Part shown: positions 1 through 9,009 of the stretch, one piece after another
How the letters are laid out: each line of letters begins with the position of its first letter
Numbering within the stretch: position 1 is the stretch's first letter
Assembly: GCF_026248825.1 (NCBI RefSeq)
Contig: NZ_CP110973.1
Span: 2,065,001 to 2,129,000 of the forward strand
DNA length: 64,000 bases
Source of the DNA: Larkinella insperata
GTDB taxonomy: Bacteria > Bacteroidota > Bacteroidia > Cytophagales > Spirosomataceae
Direction: 5' to 3'
The notes under the pieces: generated by a model
What the model was told of the DNA's origin: nothing
Database searches by the model: none
The model's input: the letters and a program-made list of their open reading frames with translations, nothing else
Made by a program: the position numbers and the translations under genes

Positions 1-275
1 TATCTGTGGTGGGCGTTAGAAGATTGACGGGGGCTGCCCTTAGTACGAGAGGACCGGGGTGGACTCACCGCTGGTGAACCGGTTATTGTGCCCACGGTAC
101 GGCCGGGTAGCTACGTGGGGTTTGGATAAGCGCTGAAAGCATCTAAGTGCGAAGCCGGCCCGGAGATGAGTCTTCTATTGAAGGACGTTAGAGACGATGA
201 CGTTGATAGGCGGCAGGTGCAGGACGGGAGACCGTTACAGCCGAGCCGTACTAATGACCTGAGGGCCGAAGCGTT
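1..275 (+). rRNA. rrl: 23S ribosomal RNA, 3' end (partial)
   Basis: Only the last part of the large-subunit rRNA is present; the gene begins before the window. The universally conserved sarcin-ricin loop (agtacgagaggacc) is readable around 41-54, and the terminal helix region with gtactaatgacc is near 248-260. The 3' end is placed at about 275 by comparison with the E. coli 3' end, so it is approximate. It is the upstream part of the rRNA operon that continues into 5S rRNA. Confidence 0.95.
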
Positions 276-389
276 GACATTGTTGGTGGGAGTCTGGTGA
301 TTGTGAATCTCTTTCTTCTTAAAGAAGCTTAAAAAAGAACCATCCACGGTAGGTGTGTCCGTTGAGGCACAGCACCGCACGAGCTGGGA

Positions 390-499
390 TGGTGGCAAGG
401 GTGCGGGGGAACACCTCTTCCCATACCGAACAGAGCCGTTAAGCCCCGTTACGCCGATGGTACTGGAGTCACTTCCGGGAGAGTAGGTTGCCGCCACCA
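390..499 (+). rRNA. rrf: 5S ribosomal RNA
   Basis: A sequence of about 110 nt starts with ggtggc and ends with gccacc, forming the terminal helix I. It contains the conserved 5S segments ccgaacagag and cgccgatggtactg. It lies about 115 nt after the 23S 3' end, the normal place in a bacterial rRNA operon. Exact ends are uncertain by a few bases. Confidence 0.95.
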
Positions 500-509
500 C
501 AGATTATCC

Positions 510-545
510 GTCCCCATTTCAGCAATGAGATGGGGACTTTTTTTT
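510..545 (+). terminator. rRNA operon terminator
   Basis: Stem gtccccat (510-517) pairs with atggggac (530-537) and can extend inward through 518-520/527-529, leaving a six-base loop. It is followed at once by eight T. This intrinsic terminator sits 11 nt after 5S rRNA and ends the rRNA transcript. Confidence 0.9.
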
Positions 546-658
546 GCCCTTTCCAGAGCTTCTAAATGCTTCTCTACAATTACAGTCTCACCTCTTACCT
601 TTCATCTTCAAAAACTGGTAGGTTCATCCGAAAAAACAGCCGTTTCACTCCTTAGTGG

Positions 659-689
659 TTGTTCATCTTACTATTTAAGAGGAAATTTG
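659..689 (+). promoter_or_regulatory. possible promoter of the TetR-efflux operon
   Basis: TTG at 659-661 is followed after 20 nt by GAAATTTG (682-689), which differs at the first position from the Bacteroidota -7 box TAnnTTTG. Spacing is right and the site lies about 100 nt before the regulator. The mismatch makes this a weak call. Confidence 0.3.
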
Positions 690-730
690 TATATGTAGTC
701 AGTCTTCCAAATGGCTGAAATAAAACTAAG

Positions 731-756
731 GAAACTATGAACTTAATGAAAGTTTC
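731..756. promoter_or_regulatory. inverted repeat, possible TetR operator
   Basis: gaaact (731-736) and agtttc (751-756) form an inverted repeat, and the centre-symmetric gaaagtttc (748-756) overlaps the right arm. It lies directly upstream of a TetR-family gene, where such regulators usually bind to repress their own operon. Placement is the only support. Confidence 0.25.
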
Positions 757-788
757 TGAAGTTTCAATTTCAAAAAAGTAGTAAGTCG

Positions 789-1421
789 TTGGAAATCAAG
801 GAGCGTATTTTATCCAAAGCAGAAGCCCTTTTCTGGAAATTTGGTACACGTAGCATCACTATGGACGATATCTCACGGGATATCGGTATTTCTAAGAAAA
901 CGCTTTATCAACATTTTACCGATAAGGATGATATTGTCTATCAAGTTATTCAATATCGGATGGATCAGAATCGGGAAAATGTGTCGTGTCGATTAGCGAC
1001 TGCTCAGGATCCAATTGAAGAGATTCTACTGGCGTCGGAATTAATGCGGCAATATTTGGCAGAAATGAACCCAGCTCTACTAATTGACGTGCAACGGCAT
1101 TATCCGAGGGCCTGGGAGATTTGTACCGAATTCAAAGAAAAGTTTTTGCTTGAATCCATCCGGTCAAACTTAAAGAGAGGTATAGAACAGGGCCTCTACC
1201 GATCGGAAATAGATATTGAAATAATGGCCAGACTTCGCGTAGAACTTATACGCATGGCCTATGATACAGATGTTTTTCCCAGGATGTTGGCGGGTATGAA
1301 AGAAGTACAAATTCAGCTACTTCATCATTTTGTGCGTGGGATACTTACTGAAAAAGGATCAATTATCTACAACCAATATGTTCAACAATACCAGAATGAC
1401 CCCGCATTTTCTCCCAAGTAA
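789..1421 (+). CDS. TetR/AcrR family transcriptional regulator
   Basis: A 210-residue DNA-binding repressor. Residues 8-50 form the TetR helix-turn-helix, with the recognition helix around SKKTLYQHF (35-43); the rest is the helical ligand-binding and dimerisation domain. The start is TTG at 789: an in-frame stop lies at 747-749 and no ATG falls between, and the protein begins directly with the conserved EIKERIL..A..LF segment. The 3' end overlaps the next gene by 26 nt. By family rule and position it probably senses an efflux substrate and represses itself plus the three efflux genes that follow. The inducer cannot be read from sequence. Confidence 0.9.
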   Translation: MEIKERILSKAEALFWKFGTRSITMDDISRDIGISKKTLYQHFTDKDDIVYQVIQYRMDQNRENVSCRLATAQDPIEEILLASELMRQYLAEMNPALLIDVQRHYPRAWEICTEFKEKFLLESIRSNLKRGIEQGLYRSEIDIEIMARLRVELIRMAYDTDVFPRMLAGMKEVQIQLLHHFVRGILTEKGSIIYNQYVQQYQNDPAFSPK

Positions 1422-2796
1422 ACCGTTTCTGCTACTACTGCTTACGGGATTATTGGGTTCGGTAATGGCTCAAACTCCTCATGATTTCTCATTAAATGAA
1501 GCTATCCGTTTTGCTACCCAACAAAATCTTAATGTAAAGAATACGCAACTCGATGCACTAAGCGCCGAAGCACGTATTAAGGAAGTGAAAGGCCTCGCGC
1601 TACCCCAAATAAATGTTGGAGCGTCGGCAACGTATAATGCCATCATTCAGAAGTTTATTTTTCCTGCGGGTGGTTTCGGTGCGCCCGTGGACTCCACCTC
1701 AACCGGTGGGGGAAGTAGCAATGGCGATGATGTTACGGCTATCCCTTTTGGGGTAAAATACCAGGGAAGTGTTGCCGCCAACGTCAACCAATTAATCTTT
1801 GACGCATCTTATAAAATCGGTCTCAGAGCTGCAGCGACGTACCGGGAACTGGCTCAGAAAAACATTGCAGCCTCTAAGATCAACGTGGCCGAACAGGTTG
1901 CTAAAGCTTATTATGGTGTTCTGGTGAGTACAGAACGGCTAAAGCTGTTGGATTTGAATATCACCCGAGTTGATACGCTTTTGCGGGAAACGAGAGCCAT
2001 GAACAGCCAGGGATTTGTTGAAAAGATCGACATAGATCGTTTGGAAGTCCAGTTAAATAACTTGAAAACCGACCGGCAAAATGTGAAGAACCTGGTTGAC
2101 CTAAGTTATAACCTATTGAAATTTCAGATGGGGTTACCCATCAACGCACCCATTCAGTTGACCGACCAGATCGAAACGTATAGCCAGCAGGATCTGGAAC
2201 GGGCTGCCGTTTTGGACTCGGCTTTTGACTACGGTCAGCGCATCGAATTTTCAACTTTACAGACTCAGATTACACTGGCCGATTTGGATTATCAGAGCAT
2301 CGGAAAGCAATACTACCCCCGTTTGACCGCGGCTGCCACCTACGGGCACAACAACGGTCGCAATAACTTCATGGATTTCTGGACGACGCAGTGGTTCAAT
2401 TCAGCGGCTATTACCCTAAACTTGAATGTGCCGGTATTCGACGGCTTTCAAAAACGTTATGCGGCCCAGCAACGGAAGATTGCTATCGACAAGGCCCGGC
2501 AAAGCGGAGAACTCCTGAAGAACTCCATCGACCTACAGATCAGGCAGGCAACCGTAACGCTCTCCAATAACCTGCAAACGCTGCAGAGTCAGAAACGCAA
2601 TATGGATCTGGCGCAGGAAGTGGTCCGGGTTACGCGCATCAAGTATAAGGAAGGCGTCGGTTCTAACATTGAAGTGCTGAACGCCGAAACTTCTTTCCGG
2701 GAAGCACAAACCAATTATTTCTCGTCTTTACTGGATTATATGATTACAAAAGTTGACCTCGATAAAGCGCTGGGCAAATTATATACCGGTCAATAA
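1396..2796 (+). CDS. TolC family outer-membrane efflux protein
   Basis: Outer-membrane channel of a tripartite exporter, 466 residues. The ATG at 1396 gives a good signal peptide ending near VMAQ; the frame is open further upstream (ATG at 1378), but that would put polar residues before the signal. The two OEP repeats are visible: each has an AI..A...N start (SLNEAIRFATQQN) and long helices rich in Q, A, N and L. The closing segment YKEGVGSNIEVLNAE is typical of the second repeat. It overlaps the regulator and is followed by adaptor and permease genes, so it is the exit duct of this RND pump. Confidence 0.92.
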   Translation: MTPHFLPSKPFLLLLLTGLLGSVMAQTPHDFSLNEAIRFATQQNLNVKNTQLDALSAEARIKEVKGLALPQINVGASATYNAIIQKFIFPAGGFGAPVDSTSTGGGSSNGDDVTAIPFGVKYQGSVAANVNQLIFDASYKIGLRAAATYRELAQKNIAASKINVAEQVAKAYYGVLVSTERLKLLDLNITRVDTLLRETRAMNSQGFVEKIDIDRLEVQLNNLKTDRQNVKNLVDLSYNLLKFQMGLPINAPIQLTDQIETYSQQDLERAAVLDSAFDYGQRIEFSTLQTQITLADLDYQSIGKQYYPRLTAAATYGHNNGRNNFMDFWTTQWFNSAAITLNLNVPVFDGFQKRYAAQQRKIAIDKARQSGELLKNSIDLQIRQATVTLSNNLQTLQSQKRNMDLAQEVVRVTRIKYKEGVGSNIEVLNAETSFREAQTNYFSSLLDYMITKVDLDKALGKLYTGQ

Positions 2797-2845
2797 TCTC
2801 CATTTCTATTCACGCTACTCAAGCACTACTATACAGTAATCAAAG

Positions 2846-3979
2846 ATGAAAACTTACTACATAATCGGATTGGCAACGGCCTTGATGGTGTCTTGCTCGT
2901 CAGAGGAGAAAAAGTCGGACTTGGCGTCTAAAAAGCAGGAACTAGCCGAGTTGAAAAGCCAGCAGAGCGAATTATCAACAAAAATCCGTGCGTTGGAAAC
3001 CGAGGTTGCCAAACTCGATCCAAAGCAGGCTGAACAAACCAGAATAAAGGAGGTAACCGTAACGCCATTAGCGGCCACTACCTTCAAGCATTTTGTTGAG
3101 TTGCAGGGGGCAATTGATGCTAAGAACAACGTGCAGGTAAGCCCAAAATCGGGTGGTGCGATTACGGCGGTCTACGTCAAGGAAGGCGATGCAGTTAAAG
3201 CCGGTACGGTGCTGGCCAAGATCGACGATCAGATTTTACGGGAATCTCTGGAAGAAATCAAAAACCAGTTGACGCTGGCAAATACCGTGTACGAAAAGCA
3301 GGCTAATCTCTGGAAGCAGCAGATCGGTACGGAGATTCAATTTCTGCAGGCCAAAAATAGCAAGGAAGGACTCGAAAAACGGTTGGCCACTCTGAATGCC
3401 CAACTGTCGCAATCGAACGTTACTTCGCCGATTTCGGGGATTGTAGACCGGGTAAACGTGAAGGCGGGTGAATCGGCAATGCCGGGCGTTGGGATTGTCA
3501 ATGTAGTCAACCTCTCACAGCTCAAAGTAGTGGCGAAAGTGGCGGATACCTACGCGGGCAGTGTGCGCCGGGGCGATGCGGTCATCGTTCGTTTTCCGGA
3601 TATCAACAAAGAGCTGACAACCCGGATCAGTTTCGTGTCCACCACGGTTGATCCCCTCAGTCGCACGTTTACGATCGAAGCCCCGCTGCCGTCGGACAAC
3701 AGTCTCAAACCGAACATGCTGGCGCAGATCAAGATCAACGATATTTCAAAAGAGAAAGCCATCGTCATCAACCAGAATCTGGTACAGAGTACAGAAAACG
3801 GCCAACTGGTTTATGTAGCGGTCAATGAAAATAACAAGAAAGTAGCCAAAGCCCGGCAGGTGAAAACGGGGTTGAGCTACGGCGGTCAGATTGAAATTAC
3901 GGACGGGTTGCAATCGGGCGATCAGATTATCACGCAAGGTTATCAGGAGTTAGTGGACGGACAACCGATAAATTTCTAA
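2846..3979 (+). CDS. RND efflux periplasmic adaptor lipoprotein
   Basis: Membrane-fusion protein of 377 residues linking the inner-membrane pump to the TolC-like channel. The N-terminus carries a lipobox (ALMVSC, Cys17). A coiled coil rich in K, E, L and Q follows at about residues 22-60, before the usual hairpin. The lipoyl-like half is seen at GAITAVYVKEGDAVKAGTVLAKID, whose mate VTSPISGIVDRVNVKAGESA lies after the alpha-hairpin. The C-terminal beta-barrel and membrane-proximal domains end with GDQIITQGYQELVDGQPI. The extra N-terminal coiled coil after the lipid anchor is common in Bacteroidota adaptors. Second gene of the efflux operon. Confidence 0.92.
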   Translation: MKTYYIIGLATALMVSCSSEEKKSDLASKKQELAELKSQQSELSTKIRALETEVAKLDPKQAEQTRIKEVTVTPLAATTFKHFVELQGAIDAKNNVQVSPKSGGAITAVYVKEGDAVKAGTVLAKIDDQILRESLEEIKNQLTLANTVYEKQANLWKQQIGTEIQFLQAKNSKEGLEKRLATLNAQLSQSNVTSPISGIVDRVNVKAGESAMPGVGIVNVVNLSQLKVVAKVADTYAGSVRRGDAVIVRFPDINKELTTRISFVSTTVDPLSRTFTIEAPLPSDNSLKPNMLAQIKINDISKEKAIVINQNLVQSTENGQLVYVAVNENNKKVAKARQVKTGLSYGGQIEITDGLQSGDQIITQGYQELVDGQPINF

Positions 3980-4084
3980 AACAGGAGGCACACGGATTCG
4001 GCGGGTTCAACGGATTTTGACTAATATCCGTTCGGATCGGTTTAATCTGCCCGTTTTTGTGTTCCTCTACAACTCTTAAAGCCC
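3980..4084. repeat. intergenic imperfect hairpin element
   Basis: The whole adaptor-permease gap is filled by an imperfect inverted repeat. aacggat (4009-4015) and atccgtt (4026-4032) form the perfect core. Outer arms around 3984-4008 and 4033-4065 are roughly complementary (ggcacacgg.. against ..ccgtttttgtgttcc). No gene is seen. It resembles the dispersed intergenic palindromes of other Cytophagales, but only one copy lies in this window. Confidence 0.5.
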
Positions 4085-7000
4085 ATGAAGTTCGAACAGT
4101 ATAAAACCCTGAGTTTTACCAACTGGTGCGTAGAGAACCGGACGGCCATTTACATCTTTACCATTATCATCACGCTGGGCGGTTTGGTGGTGTATAATAA
4201 CCTGCCCAAAGAGCAGTTTCCGGATATCAAAGTACCGCAGATTTACATCAACACGGTTTACCTCGGTACGGCCCCGGCGGATGTGGAAAACACCATCAAC
4301 AAGCCGATCGAGAAGCAGTTGAAGTCCATCAACGGCGTTAAGAAAATTAAATCCAATGCGTTGCAGGATGTATCAGTGATCCTGGTAGAGTTTAACCCGG
4401 ATGTTCAGATACCGGATGCTTTGCAGCGGGTTCGCGACGCGATCGATAAAGCCCGGCAGGATTTACCGCAGAAACTGGATAACGGCCCGACGGCGCAGGA
4501 TGTCAACTTTTCCGAATTCCCAATTATGAACGTCAACCTGGCGGGAAATTTCTCACTGAAACGGTTGAAAGAGTACGCGGAGGATTTGCAGGACGCCATT
4601 GAAGCCATGCCCGAAATCAGCCGGGTGGATATTGTTGGAGCACTGGAACGCGAAATCCAGATCAACGTGGATTTGCCAAAAATGCAGTCGGCGGGACTGG
4701 CATTTTACGACATTCAGCAGGCCGTTCAGGGTGAAAACATCAACGTCTCCGGTGGTGACCTTAACGTTGACGGGGTTCGCCGGACGCTGCGGGTAAAAGG
4801 CGAGTTCAATGCCGTAGATCAGTTGCAAAACCTGCAAATCCGGACTTCAACGGGCGCAACGGTTCGCCTGGGCGATGTTGCCCAGGTTCAGGATAGTTTC
4901 GAAGAACAGCAGGATTTTGCGCGGCTGAACAACAAATCCGTTGTGACGCTGAACGTGATCAAACGCTCCGGCGCTAACCTGATTTCGGCTTCCGATAAAA
5001 TCGAAGAAGTCATTAGCGAATACAAGGAAACCCGTTTTCCGCAAGGGCTGGACATCAAGGTGACAGCCGACCAGTCGGAACGAACCCGGGCCGATTTGCA
5101 CGATCTGGTCAATACCGTAATTCTCGGTTTTATTTTCGTGGTATTGGTTCTCATGTTTTTTATGGGGGTTCGCGATGCCATTTTCGTTGGGTTATCGGTA
5201 CCGCTTTCGGCGTTGGTGGCTTTTGTGTGTATGCCAATCGTTGGTCCCGTCGTCGGGACGGTATTTACCTTGAACACCATCGTTCTCTTTGCCTTTTTGC
5301 TGGGCCTAGGGCTGGTTGTGGACGACGCGATTGTGGTGATTGAAAACACCCACCGTCTGTTCAACCTGAATAAAGATTGGGACATTAAGAAGTCGGTAAA
5401 AGCGGCCGCCGGTGAGGTGTTCATTCCGGTATTGTCCGGTACGCTAACCACCATTGCGCCTTTCTTCCCGCTGCTTTTCTGGCCGGGCATTGTAGGGGAG
5501 TTTATGAAGTTTTTGCCGCTGACGCTGATTCTGACGCTGTTCTCGTCGTTGTTTGTGGCCTATGTCATGAACCCGGTTTTTGCCGTCACGTTCATGAAAC
5601 GCCACGATGATGATCACCACGAAGACAATCAGGGTTTTGCCCCAATTCGCCGGCCGTTAATCATCATGGCTGTTCTGGCCGTCATCGGCTACCTGATTGA
5701 CCGCGGCATTGGTAACTTCCTGGTGTTCTTCATGGTTCTTTACGTTTTTAACCACTATATCCTCACCCCATACATCATCGTTCCTTTCCAGGAGAAACTG
5801 TTGCCCAAGCTGAAAAACGGGTATCGGAAGCTGATTAACTGGATTTTGGTCGGCTGGCGGCCCATCGGCGCGATTGCCAGCATGGTTGTCTTGCTGTTTG
5901 TGACGTTTTTCCTGATGGGCATCGTGCAGCCGAAGGTTATCTTCTTCCCCAGCGGTGACCCGGATTACATCTACGTTTACAACGTGATGCCGGTTGGTAC
6001 GGATGCTAACGTGACGGATTCGGTCACGAAGATTATTGAAAAACGGGTTTTTGATGTCTTGGAAAAAAATAAAGCTACGGGCATCGTCAATTCAGTGATC
6101 GCAAACGTAGGTAAAAACGCCGGTGACCCCTATAACCCGGATCGTTCGGACACGCCCCACAAATCGAAGGTGACGGTGGCGTTTGAGAAAAAAGAACTCC
6201 GGAACGGTATTTCATCCGAAGTGCTGCTGAATGAAGTCAGGACAGCCATGCAGGGCATTCCCGGAACGGAGATTTCGGTGGAGCGGGAAAGCAACGGGCC
6301 GCCAACCGGAAAACCGATCTCGATTGAAATCTCCGGGGACGATTTTAAAACCCTGTCAGGTTTGGAGAAGCAGGTGCGTCAGAAAATCGCCCAGTCCGGT
6401 ATTCAGGGAATCGACCAGTTGAAATCCGACTTGATTACCAACAAACCGGAAATTGTAATCAACATCGACCGGGAAAAAGCCGAGCGGGAAGGAATTTCGT
6501 CGGCGCAGGTAGCGATGGCGGTTCGGACGGCTTTGTTTGGTCTGGAAGTATCGAAGTTCCGGGATGATAAGGATGAATACCCCATCATGGTCCGGCTGAA
6601 ACCGGACGACCGGAGCCAGATCGAGCAACTACTCAGTCTGAATATTGTGTACCGGGACATGAACATGGGCGGTCAACTGCGGCAGGTTCCCATTCAGTCG
6701 GTCGCTAACATCAGCTACTCGACAACGTTCAGCCAGATTAACCGGCAGAATCAGGAGCGGGTTATTACGCTGGCTTCTGATGTGGTGCCGGGCTTCAACG
6801 CCAACGAGATTGTTGCGCAGATTCAGCAATTGATCACGGACATCGAAGTACCGAATGGGTACGTCATCAAAATGGGCGGTGAACAGGAAGATCAGGCGGA
6901 ATCGATGAACTTCCTGACGTCGGCATTTGGCCTGGCCATGCTGCTGATTTACCTGATTCTGGCCACGCAGTTCAACTCGGCGGGCAAACCCGTTATCATC

Positions 7001-7510
7001 TTCTTCACGATTGTGTTGTCGCTGATCGGGGTGTTGTTGGGCTTTATGATCACCGGAAAAACGTTTTCCGTCATCATGTCCGGGGTTGGCATCATCGCGC
7101 TGGCGGGTATCGTAGTGAAGAACGGTATTCTGCTCATTGAATTCATTGAGGAACTCCGGGGGCGGGGGATGCCCCTGCGCGAAGCCATCATTGAGGGCGG
7201 GGCCATCCGTCTGACGCCGGTATTATTGACAGCTTCGGCGGCCGTGCTGGGTCTGGTTCCGTTGGCGCTGGGTCTGACGATCGACTTTGTCGGCCTGTTC
7301 CGGAATTTTGCCCCGCACGTGATCATCGGCGGGGATAGCGCGGTATTCTGGAACATCCTGGCCTGGACGATCATCTACGGGCTAACGTTCTCAACGGTTC
7401 TGACGCTGGTGATTGTACCGTGTATGTACTGGGTCAGCGAAAAAGTGAAAGGCCGGATCTCGAAAAAATCAGCCGAATCCGTTCGCGAACCAGAATTAGT
7501 GAATGAATAA
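4085..7510 (+). CDS. RND efflux transporter permease (AcrB/HAE1-like)
   Basis: Inner-membrane proton-driven pump, 1141 residues. The N-terminal helix with P..QFPDI, the two large periplasmic loops and the transmembrane core with GLGLVVDDAIVVIEN (the Asp pair of proton relay) identify the family; GVGIIALAGIVVKNGILLIEF marks the second core. The length exceeds the usual 1030-1050: residues about 505-575 hold a His/Asp-rich stretch followed by two extra hydrophobic segments before the second half begins. Last gene of the TetR-regulated operon. Substrate unknown: hydrophobic toxins or lipids are equally possible. Confidence 0.95.
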   Translation: MKFEQYKTLSFTNWCVENRTAIYIFTIIITLGGLVVYNNLPKEQFPDIKVPQIYINTVYLGTAPADVENTINKPIEKQLKSINGVKKIKSNALQDVSVILVEFNPDVQIPDALQRVRDAIDKARQDLPQKLDNGPTAQDVNFSEFPIMNVNLAGNFSLKRLKEYAEDLQDAIEAMPEISRVDIVGALEREIQINVDLPKMQSAGLAFYDIQQAVQGENINVSGGDLNVDGVRRTLRVKGEFNAVDQLQNLQIRTSTGATVRLGDVAQVQDSFEEQQDFARLNNKSVVTLNVIKRSGANLISASDKIEEVISEYKETRFPQGLDIKVTADQSERTRADLHDLVNTVILGFIFVVLVLMFFMGVRDAIFVGLSVPLSALVAFVCMPIVGPVVGTVFTLNTIVLFAFLLGLGLVVDDAIVVIENTHRLFNLNKDWDIKKSVKAAAGEVFIPVLSGTLTTIAPFFPLLFWPGIVGEFMKFLPLTLILTLFSSLFVAYVMNPVFAVTFMKRHDDDHHEDNQGFAPIRRPLIIMAVLAVIGYLIDRGIGNFLVFFMVLYVFNHYILTPYIIVPFQEKLLPKLKNGYRKLINWILVGWRPIGAIASMVVLLFVTFFLMGIVQPKVIFFPSGDPDYIYVYNVMPVGTDANVTDSVTKIIEKRVFDVLEKNKATGIVNSVIANVGKNAGDPYNPDRSDTPHKSKVTVAFEKKELRNGISSEVLLNEVRTAMQGIPGTEISVERESNGPPTGKPISIEISGDDFKTLSGLEKQVRQKIAQSGIQGIDQLKSDLITNKPEIVINIDREKAEREGISSAQVAMAVRTALFGLEVSKFRDDKDEYPIMVRLKPDDRSQIEQLLSLNIVYRDMNMGGQLRQVPIQSVANISYSTTFSQINRQNQERVITLASDVVPGFNANEIVAQIQQLITDIEVPNGYVIKMGGEQEDQAESMNFLTSAFGLAMLLIYLILATQFNSAGKPVIIFFTIVLSLIGVLLGFMITGKTFSVIMSGVGIIALAGIVVKNGILLIEFIEELRGRGMPLREAIIEGGAIRLTPVLLTASAAVLGLVPLALGLTIDFVGLFRNFAPHVIIGGDSAVFWNILAWTIIYGLTFSTVLTLVIVPCMYWVSEKVKGRISKKSAESVREPELVNE

Positions 7511-7532
7511 ATAACTAACTGTATTGAACCGA

Positions 7533-7571
7533 AAAACCCACGGTGTCTGTTTACGCTGTGGGTTTTCTTTT
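7533..7571 (+). terminator. terminator of the efflux operon
   Basis: aaaacccac (7533-7541) pairs with gtgggtttt (7558-7566), followed by cttttt. It lies 22 nt after the permease stop codon and just before the ATG at 7581. Its presence argues that the next gene starts at 7581 and not at the earlier in-frame TTG at 7524, which would put the terminator inside the coding region. Confidence 0.8.
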
Positions 7572-7580
7572 TGCGTCGCT

Positions 7581-8858
7581 ATGAACCGTCTTGTCTTGTT
7601 TGTCATTGTATCGGCCATTTTAGTCCTGATCGACTGGTATGTTTTTCAGGCTATCAAAACCGTCATCCGCTCAGCGTCTGAAACCACCCAGCGGATTGTT
7701 CAACTCGTCTACTGGGGTTTTACCGCGGTCACCATCGTCACCTACCTGACGATGCAGTTGTTGCCGCCAGACGCGGTCGGGCGCATCGCCCGGGGCTTTA
7801 TCTGGTCGGCCATTCTGATACCATATTTCTCCAAAGTATTTGCTGTCCTGTTCATTTTCGTAGACGATCTGGGGCGGTTTGTGCGCTGGGTGGCTTCGCT
7901 TTTTTACCGGCCCGACATCCGCGAAGCGGTGAACGACACCACGCAGTCGACCATCCCGGCGACGAACGTCATTCCGCGTTCCGAATTTTTGATGAAAACC
8001 GCTTTGGTCGCCGGGGCGGTGCCGCTGGTCGCGTTCTCGTACGGCATCATTTCGGGGGCGCACGATTACCGCATCCGCCGGATCAAGTTGCCGCTCAAAA
8101 ATTTGCCCTCGGGTTTTGACGGGCTGAAAATTGCCCAGCTTTCGGACATTCACTCCGGCAGTTTTTTCAATAAGACGGCCGTGAAAGGGGGCGTAGAAAT
8201 GCTGCTGCGTGAAAAACCGGATCTCGTCTTTTTTACGGGCGATCTGGTAAACAATACCGCCGATGAGGTCGAAAATTACATCGATATTTTCAGCAAGGTT
8301 AAAGCGCCGATGGGCGTTTATTCAACGCTGGGCAACCACGATTACGGCGATTACGTCAGTTGGCCAAACCAGCAGGCGAAACGGCAGAATCTGCAGAATC
8401 TGATGGCCGCTCATAAACTGATGGGCTGGAATCTGATGATGGACGAAAACCATATTTTAGAACAAAATGGTGACAAAATCGCTTTAATAGGCATCCAGAA
8501 CTGGGGGTCGGGCCGGTGGCCGAAATACGGTGATCTGGCCAAAGCCTACAAAGGCACCGAAGATTACCCGGTCAAGCTGTTGCTTTCTCACGACCCCAGC
8601 CATTGGGACGCTCAGGTACGGCCACAATTTCCGGATGTTGATGTGCAGTTTGCGGGCCACACGCACGGGATGCAGTTTGGCGTTGAAGTCGGAAGCATCC
8701 GCTGGAGTCCGTCGCAGTATGCCTACAAACAATGGGCCGGGCTTTATCAGCAAGGCCAGCAGTATCTGTATGTCAATCGGGGCTACGGGTACCTGGGCTA
8801 CCCGGGGCGCGTCGGTATCTGGCCCGAAGTCACCATTTTCGAATTGAAAAAAGTGTAA
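7581..8858 (+). CDS. membrane-bound metallophosphoesterase
   Basis: A 425-residue protein with about four transmembrane segments in residues 1-160 and a calcineurin-like phosphoesterase domain from about residue 180. Metal-binding motifs appear in order: LSDIHSGS, FTGDLVN, LGNHDYGDY, LLSHDP and AGHTHGMQ. This architecture matches YaeI/YkuE-type enzymes that act on lipids or nucleotides at the membrane face. ATG 7581 is chosen because an intrinsic terminator ends ten bases earlier. No operon partner is evident and the substrate cannot be named. Confidence 0.88.
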   Translation: MNRLVLFVIVSAILVLIDWYVFQAIKTVIRSASETTQRIVQLVYWGFTAVTIVTYLTMQLLPPDAVGRIARGFIWSAILIPYFSKVFAVLFIFVDDLGRFVRWVASLFYRPDIREAVNDTTQSTIPATNVIPRSEFLMKTALVAGAVPLVAFSYGIISGAHDYRIRRIKLPLKNLPSGFDGLKIAQLSDIHSGSFFNKTAVKGGVEMLLREKPDLVFFTGDLVNNTADEVENYIDIFSKVKAPMGVYSTLGNHDYGDYVSWPNQQAKRQNLQNLMAAHKLMGWNLMMDENHILEQNGDKIALIGIQNWGSGRWPKYGDLAKAYKGTEDYPVKLLLSHDPSHWDAQVRPQFPDVDVQFAGHTHGMQFGVEVGSIRWSPSQYAYKQWAGLYQQGQQYLYVNRGYGYLGYPGRVGIWPEVTIFELKKV

Positions 8859-8859
8859 A

Positions 8860-8980
8860 TCTGAACCTGGAGTACGGGAATTAAAACGGTCGGCACGGAC
8901 CGCCCTGCGCCGTAGCGGAAGCCAGCAATTTAACCCAATGGCTGGCCGATTCTGGTCAAGCTGCGGAATTCAGGTTCAGA
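8860..8980. repeat. long-range inverted repeat with nested hairpins
   Basis: tctgaacctg (8860-8869) is perfectly complementary to caggttcaga (8971-8980). Between them gccagc (8921-8926) pairs with gctggc (8941-8946). It occupies most of the gap between the phosphoesterase and the dienelactone hydrolase. No T-run follows, so a terminator role is not obvious. Confidence 0.4.
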
Positions 8981-9009
8981 ACGATAATCCTAATTCAGAC
9001 AAACAACCC

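Noticed and set aside
111..500. Open frame of 129 codons on the minus strand over the rRNA region
   Set aside because: It is antisense to the end of 23S and to 5S rRNA and has no protein-like features.
7050..7066. Palindrome ggaaaaacgttttccg resembling the 56356-56394 operator sites
   Set aside because: It lies inside the RND permease coding region in a conserved protein segment, so chance is the simpler explanation.
7524..7580. N-terminal extension of the membrane phosphoesterase from a TTG at 7524
   Set aside because: It would run through a clear intrinsic terminator (7533-7571); the ATG at 7581 begins directly with the transmembrane segment.
8938..9009. Longer start for the dienelactone hydrolase
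   Set aside because: The 24 added residues precede a perfect signal peptide and lie in a structured intergenic repeat.
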